Origin: JAFAVZ01 sp036009105
Lineage (GTDB): Bacteria > Acidobacteriota > Thermoanaerobaculia > Gp7-AA8
Direction of reading: 5' to 3'
DNA length: 27,232 nucleotides
NCBI GenBank assembly: GCA_036009105.1
Contig: DASYMJ010000333.1
Span: 1-27,232 of the forward strand
Made by a program: the position numbers and the translations under genes
Part shown: positions 1 through 8,147 of the stretch, piece after piece
Layout: every line of letters starts with the position of its first letter
Numbering within the stretch: the first letter of the stretch is position 1
Notes under the pieces: generated by a model
What the model was told of the DNA's origin: nothing
Databases searched by the model: none
Seen by the model: only the letters and a program-made list of their open reading frames with translations

Positions 1-2
1 AT

Positions 3-623
3 CTGGCGGAGGAGACGGGCCTGATCGTCCCCATCGGCGAGATCGTGCTGGAGCAGGCCTGCCGCGATCTGCGCCACTGGCAGGACAACGGCGTGCACGG
101 CGTCCGCCTCGGGGTCAACGTGTCGCCCAACCAGTTCCAGCAGCCGGACTTCGTCGACATCGTGACGCGGGCCATCGATGCCCACGGCATCTCCCCCCAC
201 ATGCTGCAGATCGAGATCACCGAGACGGTGGCCATGCAGAACGTCGACCGCTCGATGAAGGTGATGCGCGAGCTGCGGGAGATGGGCGTGACCCTGGCCA
301 TCGACGACTTCGGCACCGGCCAGTCGTCGCTGAACTACCTCAAGCAGTTCCCCATCAACTCCATCAAGATCGACAAGGAGTTCCTGCGGGACCTGACCGA
401 GGACGAGACCGCCGCCGCGATCGTGACGTACGCCATCCACCTCGCCCACACCCTGCGCCTGTCAGTGGTGGCGGAAGGGGTGGAGACGGAGGAGCAGTAC
501 ACGCTCCTCCGCCACTACGGCTGCGACTACATGCAGGGCTACCTGCTCAGCCGCCCCATGCCCGGCCCCGACGTGCTCGCCTTCCTGCAGGCCGAGCAGT
601 CGAAGCCGAGGGCGATGTTTTAG
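3..623 (+). CDS. EAL-domain c-di-GMP phosphodiesterase, C-terminal part
   Basis: The gene enters from the left edge: the frame is open from base 3 and ends at TAG 621-623, so only about 206 C-terminal residues are visible. They cover most of an EAL domain, which hydrolyses cyclic di-GMP to linear pGpG. Visible catalytic motifs are VNVSPNQF, EITE, DDFGTG, SIKIDKEF, VVAEGVE and QGYLLSRP. These supply the metal ligands, the general-base lysine and the loop-6 glutamate, so the domain looks active. The EAL signature itself and any PAS or GGDEF domains lie outside the window. The gene is followed directly by a hairpin repeat and converges on the TonB receptor. The family call is firm; the input signal and full architecture are unknown. 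Confidence 0.93.
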   Translation: MAEETGLIVPIGEIVLEQACRDLRHWQDNGVHGVRLGVNVSPNQFQQPDFVDIVTRAIDAHGISPHMLQIEITETVAMQNVDRSMKVMRELREMGVTLAIDDFGTGQSSLNYLKQFPINSIKIDKEFLRDLTEDETAAAIVTYAIHLAHTLRLSVVAEGVETEEQYTLLRHYGCDYMQGYLLSRPMPGPDVLAFLQAEQSKPRAMF

Positions 624-627
624 AGCA

Positions 628-694
628 GTTGTCGGTTGTCGGTTGTCAGTAGAACCGGCTCTACCGACAACCGATCACTGACAACCGACAACTG
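628..694. repeat. Heptad-built hairpin repeat, family 1 (copy 1)
   Basis: The left arm reads GTTGTCG (628), GTTGTCG (635), GTTGTCA (642). A 16-nt loop GTAGAACCGGCTCTAC fills 649-664. The right arm reads CGACAAC (665), CGATCAC (672), TGACAAC (679), CGACAAC (686). The arms are complementary with one heptad of length difference. It fills the gap between two convergent stop codons (621-623 and 699-701) and may act as a bidirectional terminator. A second copy lies at 19462-19533. Confidence 0.85.
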
Positions 695-698
695 GTTC

Positions 699-3020
699 TC
701 AGAACCTCGTCGTCCAACTGAACCGCAGCGCCCTTGGCGAGCCGGGGGTGATGTTCGTGTTGCTGTTGGCGGAGGCGAAGTAGCGCGTGTCGAGCAGGTT
801 CTCCACGTTGAGCTGCGCGCGGAGGTGGTCGCTCAGCTGGTAGAAGAGCGCCGCGTCGACGCGGGTGAAGGACGGCAGGGTCACGGTGTTGTCCGTCGAG
901 GTGAAGACGGCGCCGCGATGGATCAGGCCGAGGCCGACGCCCCAGGCGGAGGAGAGGTCGTACTTGTTCCAGAGCGAGGCGGAGTGCAGCGGCACCTGGG
1001 CCAGCCGCGCGCCGGCCTGCGCCGTGGCGGAAATCGAGCGGGTGATCTCGCCGTCCTGATACGCATACGCGCCGACGATGCTCCACGCGTTGGTCAGGTT
1101 GCCGCCGGCGCTGAGCTCCACGCCTTCCGTGCGCTGGCCGTCGACGAGGGTGGAGAGGGCCGGGCTCACCGGGTCGGGCACCGCGACGTTGCCGCGGTCG
1201 AGGCGATAGACGGCCGCCGCCAATTCCAGCTGCTGCGCCACGTCCCACTTCATCCCCACCTCGTAATTGCGGAACTCCTCCGGCTTCAGCGCCTGGTTGG
1301 TCAGGCTGAGCGAGGAGAGCTGCTCGCCGGCCCGCGGCAGGTAGGAGAGGCTGTAGCTCGCGTAGAGGGAGACCGGCTCGGCGGGCTTGTAGATCAGGCC
1401 GAGGCGGGGGGAGACGAGGCCGTCGCGGCTGTCGAAATCGGCGGCCGTGCGGTTGTTTCGAAAGTCCACCTGGAAGCGGTCGTAGCGCAGGCCGGCGATG
1501 ACCTGCCAGTGCGAGGAGAGGACGATCTGGTCCTGCGCGTAGATGGCGGCGACCTTCGCGATGCCGTGGTTGTCGGCGTCCGTGGCGTTCTGGCGGAAGG
1601 TGACCGGCAGCGCGGTGCGCGGATCGCTGAGCGGCACCGAGACGGTGGTCACGCTGGAGCCGAGGGAGGTGAAGAAGCCGGTGTTGCGGAAGTTGTCCGT
1701 CACCTGCCGCCCCAGCTCGAAGCCGGCCAGGAGGGTGTGGCCGAACCGGCCGGTACGCAGCGTCGAGACCAGATCGGTCTGGCTGAACAGGTTCCGCCGC
1801 TGCATCGCGTTGTTGTAGGCCGAGATGCTGACGTTCGTGCCGCTCGCGTCCACCGAGCCGGGGAAGACGTTCTGGTAGAACTTGTCGTAGTCGGCGTAGC
1901 CGATGCGGCTGCGCAGGGTGAGCCGGTCGCTGAAGCGGTGATCGACCGACGCGGAGAGCGCGTCGACCGTCGCGTGGGTGTTGCTCAGGTCCGCGTCGCC
2001 GAAGAAGGTGGACGGATCGGTCGCCACCGGTCTTCCTGCGAACGACGAGATGCCGCGGTCGGCGGTGCGCTCGTCGTGGAAGTGCTCGTAGCCGGCGCGG
2101 AGCATCGTCTTGCTGCCGAGGGCGAAGGCGACGGTGGGGTTGACGCCGTAGCGGCTCAGGCCCGCGCCGTCGCGGTACGAATCGGACTTTTCGTACATCC
2201 CGGTGACGCGCGCCGCGAAGTTGTCGGCCACGAGCTGCCCCAGGTCGCCGGAGACGCGGCGGTCGCCGAAGGAGCCGCCCTGCAGGGTGAGCTCGTGCGA
2301 CGGCTTCCAATCCGCCTGGCGGGTGACGCGATTGAGCACGCCGCCCACGCCGCCGCGGCCGAAGATCATCGCGTTGGGGCCCTTCAGCGCCTCCACCCTC
2401 TCCACGTTGTAGAGATCGCGGAAGTACTGCACGTCGTCGCGGATGCCGTCGACGAAAAAGTCGGAGGTGGAGCTGTTGCCGCGGAACACGGGCGTGTCGC
2501 GGTTGCCTTCGCCCTGGGCGACGCCGATGCCGGGGACGTAGCGCACCACGTCCGCCATGCTCTGCATCTTCTGCTCGGCGATGGTCTCCCTGCTGATCAC
2601 GGTGACGGACTGCGGCACGTCGCGCAGCGGCGTGTCGGTGCGGGTGGCGGTCGAGCTGCGCACCGGGAGGGCGGAGGGCGCGAAGACGGTGATCTGGTCC
2701 GCGACCTTGACCGTCCGGAGCACGATGCGCACTTCGGACTGCGTCTCGCTGAGATCGATGGTGATGGGATCGAAGCGCTCTTTGATCACGGTGACCGCGG
2801 CAACGGCCGGGACGTGGTCGAAGCCGAAGCGCCCTTGCTTGTCGCTGATCGCGATGCGCTCGGCGCCTGCTTCCGGGCGCAGCAGCACGCGCGCGCCGGC
2901 GACGGCGCTGCCGGAGGCGTCGACGACCGTGCCGTGGACCGTGTGGCCGGTAGCGGCGAAGAGCGGCGCGGCGCCGGTGAGCAGCGCGGCACAGAGGAAG
3001 GCGTTGAGCAGGCGTCGCAT
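699..3020 (-). CDS. TonB-dependent siderophore receptor
   Basis: Outer-membrane receptor for TonB-driven uptake, probably of a ferric siderophore. I place the start at 3020 (MRRLLNAF..., 773 aa) rather than the in-frame ATG at 3032, because GGAG lies 6 nt before the 3020 ATG. In order: signal peptide (about 1-22, ending LFA); carboxypeptidase-regulatory-like beta-sandwich (about 27-105, HGTVVDASGSAVAGARV); TonB-box-like ITVFAP; plug domain (about 120-235, TPLRDVPQSVTVISRETI and VERVEALKGP); then a 22-strand-type barrel ending LRFSWTTRF with the C-terminal aromatic typical of outer-membrane insertion. The plug wording matches the siderophore-receptor subfamily (FhuE/FpvA/Fiu-like). Fur-box-like palindromes lie upstream, which supports iron control. 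The cognate ligand cannot be read from sequence. Confidence 0.95.
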   Translation of the reverse strand: MRRLLNAFLCAALLTGAAPLFAATGHTVHGTVVDASGSAVAGARVLLRPEAGAERIAISDKQGRFGFDHVPAVAAVTVIKERFDPITIDLSETQSEVRIVLRTVKVADQITVFAPSALPVRSSTATRTDTPLRDVPQSVTVISRETIAEQKMQSMADVVRYVPGIGVAQGEGNRDTPVFRGNSSTSDFFVDGIRDDVQYFRDLYNVERVEALKGPNAMIFGRGGVGGVLNRVTRQADWKPSHELTLQGGSFGDRRVSGDLGQLVADNFAARVTGMYEKSDSYRDGAGLSRYGVNPTVAFALGSKTMLRAGYEHFHDERTADRGISSFAGRPVATDPSTFFGDADLSNTHATVDALSASVDHRFSDRLTLRSRIGYADYDKFYQNVFPGSVDASGTNVSISAYNNAMQRRNLFSQTDLVSTLRTGRFGHTLLAGFELGRQVTDNFRNTGFFTSLGSSVTTVSVPLSDPRTALPVTFRQNATDADNHGIAKVAAIYAQDQIVLSSHWQVIAGLRYDRFQVDFRNNRTAADFDSRDGLVSPRLGLIYKPAEPVSLYASYSLSYLPRAGEQLSSLSLTNQALKPEEFRNYEVGMKWDVAQQLELAAAVYRLDRGNVAVPDPVSPALSTLVDGQRTEGVELSAGGNLTNAWSIVGAYAYQDGEITRSISATAQAGARLAQVPLHSASLWNKYDLSSAWGVGLGLIHRGAVFTSTDNTVTLPSFTRVDAALFYQLSDHLRAQLNVENLLDTRYFASANSNTNITPGSPRALRFSWTTRF

Positions 3021-3037
3021 CGAGAGCTCCATTACAG

Positions 3038-3056
3038 ATTGAGACTCAGTCTCAAT
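3038..3056. promoter_or_regulatory. Fur-box-like palindrome
   Basis: A perfect 9-1-9 inverted repeat, ATTGAGACT-C-AGTCTCAAT, contains the 7-1-7 pattern TGAGACT-N-AGTCTCA, which resembles known Fur operators (TGATAAT-N-ATTATCA and TGAGAAT variants). It lies 18 bp upstream of the TonB receptor start, in the predicted leader, where a bound repressor would block transcription. Fur assignment is inference from form and from the gene it controls. Confidence 0.7.
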
Positions 3057-3064
3057 TGATGCGA

Positions 3065-3110
3065 AAGATGCTCGCCCAGTCTCAATTGGCTGTCAAGTTT
3101 TGAGACTGGG
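3065..3110 (-). promoter_or_regulatory. Promoter and second operator of the TonB receptor
   Basis: On the minus strand a perfect -35 TTGACA (3096-3091) is followed after 17 bp by a weak -10 candidate GAGCAT. Flanking it is an 11-bp perfect inverted repeat, CCCAGTCTCAA (3075-3085) and TTGAGACTGGG (3100-3110), with a 14-bp loop holding the -35. These repeat the AGTCTCA/TGAGACT half-sites of the 3038-3056 palindrome, and the first half-sites are spaced 30 bp apart, about three helical turns. Confidence 0.55.
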
Positions 3111-3125
3111 ATGTGGGAGCTCAAC

Positions 3126-3140
3126 GTCCATTCAATGGAC
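3126..3140. repeat. Small palindrome over a stop codon
   Basis: GTCCATT-C-AATGGAC is a perfect 7-1-7 palindrome containing the stop codon of the cytochrome gene (3132-3134). It may be the start of a weak terminator; there is no T-tract. Confidence 0.35.
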
Positions 3141-4025
3141 CGACGGCACCGTGCGGAGGTAGAGCCAGAGGGCGTGCAGATCGTCGTCCGTCATCCGCTT
3201 CAGCTCCGGCCACGGCATGAACGGATGGAGCTTCTCCCCTTCCGGCGTCACCCCGGTGCGCAGGGCGCGGACGAAATCCGCTTCGCTCCAGCGGCCGATG
3301 CCGGCACTCGGATCGGGCGTGATGTTCGGCGGCTTGGCCGGGAAGGCTTTCGGAGGCTTCGTCATGCCGCCGAAGAGGCGGCCGCGATCCGCCTTCTGCA
3401 GCAGGCCGGCGCGCTGGGTGTGGCAGTCGGCGCAGAGGCCGACATGCTGGGAGAGGTACCCGCCGTACTCCGCCGTCGCGGCGCGCGGCGGCGCGGAGGT
3501 GGCCATGGCCGGCTTCGGGCGGAGGAAGAGCTTGCCGAGCCTGAAGACGAAGTTCGGGCTCGACTCCGTTTCGTTGCGGACGGGCGGAAGGCTCTTCAAA
3601 TAGCGGGCGACGGCGAACGCGTCCTCATCCGACATCTGGTGGAACCACTCGTAGGGCATGACCGGCGCGAGAAGCCGGCCCTCGTCGTCCTGCCCGTTGC
3701 GCAGCGCGCGCACGATCTGCGCCTCGCTCCAGTTTCCCAGCCCGGTCTCCCGGTCGGGCGTGAGGTTCGAGGCGCGCGCGACGCCGATGCGCCAGTCGCG
3801 GAACTCCCTCCCGCCGCTGAGCGGGCCGTCCGGGTTCTTTTCGTCGGCGGAGTGGCAGCTGCCGCAGACCGCAACGCTGCGAACGATGTACTCGCCGCGC
3901 GCCGCGGTGGCCGTCTCCGCCGCGCCGCGGGGCTCTTGCGGAAGCGGCACCTGGGAGTGGCCGCAGCCGGCCGCGAGCATGTAAAAGACGAGCGCGGGGA
4001 CGAGCGCGTTTCGCAGCTTTCTCAT
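3132..4025 (-). CDS. Diheme c-type cytochrome lipoprotein
   Basis: Predicted periplasm-facing electron carrier of 297 aa with two cytochrome c domains. The start is set at the ATG at 4025 because it opens MRKLRNAL...MLAAGC, a lipoprotein signal with the modified cysteine at residue 21. No clear ribosome binding site is visible. Heme sites are CGSCH in the first half and CADCH in the second. Each is followed by the block PN(I/L)TPD...GIG.WSE and a distal MP(Y/W) methionine ligand. This repeated layout is that of cytochrome subunits paired with sugar, alcohol or aldehyde dehydrogenases. No dehydrogenase is adjacent, so the donor is unknown. It is divergent from the RND operon and paralogous to the cytochrome at 8430-9401. 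Confidence 0.9.
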   Translation of the reverse strand: MRKLRNALVPALVFYMLAAGCGHSQVPLPQEPRGAAETATAARGEYIVRSVAVCGSCHSADEKNPDGPLSGGREFRDWRIGVARASNLTPDRETGLGNWSEAQIVRALRNGQDDEGRLLAPVMPYEWFHQMSDEDAFAVARYLKSLPPVRNETESSPNFVFRLGKLFLRPKPAMATSAPPRAATAEYGGYLSQHVGLCADCHTQRAGLLQKADRGRLFGGMTKPPKAFPAKPPNITPDPSAGIGRWSEADFVRALRTGVTPEGEKLHPFMPWPELKRMTDDDLHALWLYLRTVPSVH

Positions 4026-4110
4026 GGGTAAAGCGGCGGTGCAGAAAGAGCGCCACCGATCGCGGCCGCGTCCCACGTGGCCCGCGTTGTGCTCCATTTT
4101 CCGCGTGCAG
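4026..4110. promoter_or_regulatory. Divergent intergenic region
   Basis: These 85 bp separate the cytochrome start (minus) from the RND adaptor start (plus), so both promoters must lie here or overlap the genes. I see no convincing -35/-10 pair and no operator palindrome. Confidence 0.4.
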
Positions 4111-5214
4111 ATGAAGTATTGCCGTATCGTCCTTTTCCTTCTTCTGGTCGCCGCGTGCCGCAAGAAAGCGCCCGAAACCGCCGCCCCTGCCGCGGTCAAG
4201 GTCGGCGCGCAGGACTACGTGGTCGCAAAACGCGACCGCATCACCACCGGCCCCACGCTCAGCGGCAGCCTCAACGCTCAGACCGAGGCGAATGTGCGGG
4301 CGCAGATCGCCGGGCAGGTGCTGGAGGTCGACGCGCAGGAAGGGGAGTCGGTGGCGCAGGGCAAGCTGCTGGCGCGCATCGATCCCGGCGCGTTCGGTGT
4401 GGCGGCCAGCTCCGCGCAGACCGCGGTGGCCAGCGCGCGCGCCGCGCTGGCCAATGCCCAGAAAGAACAGCAGCGGCAGGAGGCGCTGGCCCGGGCCGGC
4501 ATCGTCGCGCGGCGCGACGTGGAGGTCGCCCGCACCGCCACCGCCAACGCCCGCGCGCAGCTTGCGCAAGCCACCGCTCAGGCCTCGAGCACGAACGTGC
4601 AGGCCGGCAACGCCACGGTCGAGGCGCCCATCAGCGGCGTGGTCAGCAAACGGGAGGTCTCCAAAGGGGACGTCGTGCAGCTCGGCACCACGCTCTTCAC
4701 CATCGTCGACCTGCGCACCCTCCAGCTCGAGGCCTCCATCCCGGCCGAGCATCTGGTGAACATCCAGGTCGGCACGCCGGTGCAGTTCACTGTGCAGGGC
4801 CTCGACAACAAGGTCTTCCAAGGCCGCATCGCCCGGGTCAATCCGGCGGCCGATCCGACCACCCGCCAGATCCAGGTCTTCGCCGAGCTGCCCAACACCA
4901 GCGGCGCCCTGGCCACCGGCCTCTTCGCGGAAGGGCGGGTGGAGAACCTGACCCGCATCGGCATCGTGGTTCCCTCCGCGGCGGTGGACCGGCGGATGAC
5001 CACGCCCGCCGTCTCCCGCATCCGCGACCACCGCGTCGAGCGCATCCCGGTCGTCCTCGGCATCATCGATGAGGACAACGACCGCATCGAGATCCGCCAG
5101 GGGGTGCAGGCGGGCGACGTCCTCCTCGTCGGCGCCGCCCAGCAGCTCACGCCCGGCACGCCGGTCGAGCTCCCCGCCGGAGCGCAGGTCGCCGCGGACC
5201 AGGCGGCGCAATGA
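4111..5214 (+). CDS. RND efflux periplasmic adaptor lipoprotein
   Basis: Membrane-fusion protein of 367 aa that links an inner-membrane RND pump to an outer-membrane channel. The start at 4111 gives MKYCRIVLFLLLVAAC, a lipoprotein signal with the acylated cysteine at residue 16; an upstream in-frame ATG at 4024 would add a non-signal leader and is rejected. In order: barrel-lipoyl half-motif (ANVRAQIAGQVLEVDAQEGE), Ala/Gln-rich coiled-coil hairpin (about 85-145), second lipoyl half (VEAPISGVVSKREVSKGDVV), then beta-barrel and membrane-proximal domains ending GAAQQLTPGTPVEL. This is the MexA/AcrA/MdtA layout. Its stop overlaps the permease start as ATGA (5211-5214), so the two are translationally coupled. 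The substrate is unknown. Confidence 0.94.
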   Translation: MKYCRIVLFLLLVAACRKKAPETAAPAAVKVGAQDYVVAKRDRITTGPTLSGSLNAQTEANVRAQIAGQVLEVDAQEGESVAQGKLLARIDPGAFGVAASSAQTAVASARAALANAQKEQQRQEALARAGIVARRDVEVARTATANARAQLAQATAQASSTNVQAGNATVEAPISGVVSKREVSKGDVVQLGTTLFTIVDLRTLQLEASIPAEHLVNIQVGTPVQFTVQGLDNKVFQGRIARVNPAADPTTRQIQVFAELPNTSGALATGLFAEGRVENLTRIGIVVPSAAVDRRMTTPAVSRIRDHRVERIPVVLGIIDEDNDRIEIRQGVQAGDVLLVGAAQQLTPGTPVELPAGAQVAADQAAQ

Positions 5215-7238
5215 TCATCTCGGACGTCGCCATCAGGCGGCCGGTGCTCACCGTGGTGGCGATGCTCATCCTCGTCATCTTCGGCCTCTTCGCCTTGAAG
5301 AAGCTGGACGTCGACGAATACCCCGACATCGCCGCGCCGGTCGTCTCGGTCCTGGTCCCCTACCCCGGCGCCGCGCCCGACCAGGTGGAGCGCGACGTGG
5401 TGGACCGCCTGGAAGAGCAGTTCAGCTCCCTCTCCGGCATCGACTACGTGCAGTCGAAGTCGATCGACGGATTTGCCAGCATCATCGTGGTCTTCCAGTT
5501 CGGCAAGTCGCCCGACCAGGCGGCGCAGGACGTGCGGGACGCGATCTCCGCCGTGCGCGGCCTGCTGCCGGCCGACATGAAGGATCCGATTCTCCAGAAG
5601 TTCGATCCGAACGCCTTGCCGATCGTCTCGCTCGTGCTCTCCTCGAACAAAGTCACGCCGGCGGAGCTGACCCAGCTCGCCGATCCCGGCATCACCAAAG
5701 AGCTGCGCGGCATCAACGGCGTGGCCCAGGTGCGGGTGGTGGGCAACATCAACCGCGAGATCTCCATCAACCTGCGGACGCGCGACCTCGCGGCGGCCGG
5801 CGTGGGCGTCGGCGAAGTCGTGCAGGCGGTGCAGACGCAGAACATCTCCGCGCCGGTCGGCCGGGTGACCGGCAATCTGGAAGAGCAATCGATCCGCTTC
5901 CTCGGGCGGCTGGAGAAACCGGAAGACTTCAAGTCGATGGTCGTCAGCTCCCGCAGCGGCACGCTCATCCGCCTGGGCGACATCGCGGACGTGGTCGACG
6001 GCACCGCCGAGCCGCGCTCCGCCGCCGTGCTCAATGGCTCGCAGGGCGTCGGCATCGACATCACGAAGGCGGAGAACGTCAGCACCACGCGCGTGGCCGA
6101 TGCGGTGATCGCCCGGCTGGCCGCGATCCGCAAGACGTTGCCCGCGGGCGTGAAGCTGGATGTGATCAAGAACTCCGGCGACCGGGTGCGGGAGTCGGTG
6201 CGCAACGTCGAGGAGGCGCTCATCGAAGGGGCGCTGCTCACGGTGCTGGTCGTCTTCGTCTTCCTCAACTCCTGGCGCTCGACGGTGATCACCGGCCTCG
6301 CCCTGCCGGTGTCGGTGATGGCCGCCTTCATCCCCGTGCTGATCTTCGGCTTCACCCTGAATACGATGTCGCTCCTCGGACTCTCGCTGGCCATCGGCAT
6401 CCTCATCGACGATGCGATCGTGGTGCGCGAGAACATCGTGCGCCACGTGGAGATGGGCAAGGACCACGTCGTCGCATCGCACGAGGCGACCGACGAGATC
6501 GGCCTCGCCGTGGCGGCGACGACGTTCTCCATCATCTGCGTCTTCGTCCCGGTCGGCTTCATGGGCGGGTTCGCCGGACAGTGGTTCAAGCCGTTCGCCC
6601 TGACCATCGCCGCGGCGGTGCTCGTCTCCCTCTTCGTGTCCTTCTCGCTCGACCCGATGCTCTCCGCCTATTGGCCCGATCCGCACGAGCACGAGCGGAA
6701 GCGAGGTCCGGTCACCCGGGTGCTGGATCGCTTCAACCGCTGGTTCGACCGGATGGCCGGCCGCTACACGCGCATCGTGGCGTGGGCGCTCGATCATCGC
6801 TGGTGGATGGTCGGCATCATCATCGTGGCTTTCTTCGGCGCGATCGCATTGCAGGCGACGATCGGCGGCGCCGGCTTCGTACCGGAGAGCGACCGCAGCG
6901 AGGTCTCGATCACGGTGGAGACGGCGCCCGGCTCGTCGCTCGACTACACCCGGACCAAGGCGGAGGAGATCGCCGCCATCGCGCGCCGCCATCCGGAAGT
7001 GCTCTACACGTACACCTCGATCGGCAGCAGCGACGGCTCGGGCGGCGTCGACGCCGGCTCGATCTACGCGAAGCTGAAGCCGAAGAAGCAGCGCTCGCGC
7101 TCGCAGCAGCAGCTGGAGGCCGCGCTGCGGGAGGAGATCCGCGGCGTGGCCGGCGCGACGGCGTTCATCTCGGCGGGCGGGCCGGGAGGCGGGGACCAGA
7201 AGCAGATCGCCATCCGCGTGCAGGGCGATGACACGCGT
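5211..7238 (+). pseudogene. RND efflux permease, intact N-terminal two thirds
   Basis: Proton-driven HAE1/AcrB-type transporter. Residues 1-676 are a normal permease: TM1 (VAIRRPVLTVVAMLILVIF), porter subdomains (YPDIAAPVVSVLVPYPGA), TM2-6, the proton-relay pair in TM4 (IGILIDDAIVV), the TM7 region (HRWWMVGIII) and the second-half porter start (GFVPESDRSEVSI). Family members run to about 1,030-1,050 residues. Here homology stops near DDTR (7230-7238); the open frame continues to 7610 only by reading the opposite strand of the gene's own 3' end. The rest lies downstream as reordered and inverted blocks, described separately. As assembled the protein cannot form the second membrane bundle. No stop or frameshift occurs inside the intact part. 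Confidence 0.9.
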
Positions 7239-7244
7239 CCGCGG

Positions 7245-7478
7245 TTCAATGAGCACATGAAAAAGATGACAGCCGGCAAGGAACCCGCCGCCGCCAGGAC
7301 CGCCCGTGCGCCGCGGAAGAAAAAGGAGACGCGGGTGATCCTCGGGGTGGACCTTGCGCCGGAACAACCGCGCGGCCTTCTCGCGCCACTCGGCCAGGAT
7401 CTCGTAGACGGTGGGAATCACGAGCAGGGTGAGGAGGGTGGAGGTGATGGTGCCGCCGATCACGGCGCGGCCGAGCGC
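7245..7478 (-). pseudogene. Inverted block G: permease C-terminus (last TM helix)
   Basis: On the minus strand this reads LGRAVIGGTITSTLLTLLV, then IPTVYEILAEWREKAARL, the final helix and cytoplasmic tail of an HAE1 RND permease. In an intact gene it would follow block F (ending GEGGDFRAP) directly on the plus strand. The C-terminal end of the block is uncertain because the native stop codon is not obvious. Confidence 0.85.
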
Positions 7479-7543
7479 TTCCACGGCGCGCCTGATCTTG
7501 TCTCACCGATCGTGCTCGGCTCCGTCGGAAACATGTGGAAGCG
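7479..7543. other. Unexplained spacer with 10-bp inverted repeat
   Basis: About 50 bp that fit no part of the permease on either strand, bounded by GCGCTTCCAC and GTGGAAGCGC. The repeat reads as VEA in front of both neighbouring permease blocks although neither native protein context has it. It may be a junction product. Confidence 0.4.
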
Positions 7544-7585
7544 CAGGGCGAGGTCTTCGGCGGCATCGCCGCCGCGCTGCTGCTC
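7544..7585 (+). pseudogene. Block D: permease segment before TM helix
   Basis: Plus-strand translation QGEVFGGIAAALLL is the conserved RND segment that leads into the first helix of the second membrane bundle. In the native order it follows block C (ending LSQGGDVSG) and precedes block E. Confidence 0.75.
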
Positions 7586-7629
7586 GAGCCGAACTGCACC
7601 ACCAGGATGAAGTACATCAGCATGATGGC
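7586..7629 (-). pseudogene. Block E: 44-bp in-place inversion inside a TM helix
   Basis: The minus strand reads AIMLMYFILVVQFGS. If these 44 bp (ends uncertain by about 2 bp) are flipped in place, blocks D, E and F join into the continuous canonical RND sequence ...IAAALLL-AIMLMYFILVVQFGS-FLDPLAIL... in one frame. Confidence 0.8.
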
Positions 7630-7953
7630 GCGTTCCTCGACCCGCTGGCCATTCTCATCTCCCTGCCGCTCTCGCTGATCGGCGTGGTGCTCGCCCTGCT
7701 GGTGACGCGCGACACGCTGAACCTGATGAGTCTCATCGGGGTGATGCTGCTCATGGGCATCGTGGCCAAGAACGCGATCCTCCTCATCGACTTCGCGAAG
7801 TGGAACCACGAGAAAGGCACGCCGCTGCGGGAGGCGCTCATCGAGGCGGGCCGGGTCCGCCTCCGCCCCATCCTCATGACCACGCTGGCCCTGATCGCGG
7901 GCATGATCCCGGTCGCCATCGGCGCCGGCGAAGGCGGCGACTTCCGCGCCCCG
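7630..7953 (+). pseudogene. Block F: permease second membrane bundle
   Basis: Plus-strand reading FLDPLAILISLPLSLIGVV, then LNLMSLIGVMLLMGIVAKNA, RLRPILMTTLALIAGMIPVA and GAGEGGDFRAP. This is the TM10-12 region, including the relay lysine in VAKNAILL. At its end it fuses directly to block C, which precedes it in a normal permease. Confidence 0.88.
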
Positions 7954-8147
7954 GGCAGATCGCCACCGTGACGAAGAGCTACGGCCCGGCCTCGATCGAC
8001 CACTACAATCGGGACAAGGTCATCACCGTCGGCGCGAACGTGCAGGGCCGGCCGCTGAGCGACGTGCAGCGCGAGGCGCAGAAACGGATCGCCGCGCTGA
8101 AGCTGCCGCCGGGCGTGCACCTCTCCCAGGGCGGCGATGTGAGCGGC
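7954..8147 (+). pseudogene. Block C: permease porter-domain segment
   Basis: Plus-strand reading GQIATVTKSYGPASIDHYNR, then DKVITVGANVQGRPLSDVQ and PPGVHLSQGGDVSG. In HAE1 permeases this lies before block D, that is, upstream of the second membrane bundle; here it sits after block F. Confidence 0.85.

Noticed and set aside
636..3059. Long open frame antisense to the TonB receptor
   Set aside because: A low-complexity Arg/Val/Glu-rich translation, the usual antisense shadow of a GC-rich gene; the minus-strand frame has a full TonB-receptor domain order.
4578..7484. 968-codon minus-strand frame across the RND genes
   Set aside because: Only its first about 75 codons are meaningful (the inverted permease C-terminus); the rest is antisense of the adaptor and permease.
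7239..7610. Extension of the permease plus-strand frame past 7238
   Set aside because: It reads the opposite strand of the gene's own 3' end; the open frame is chance.
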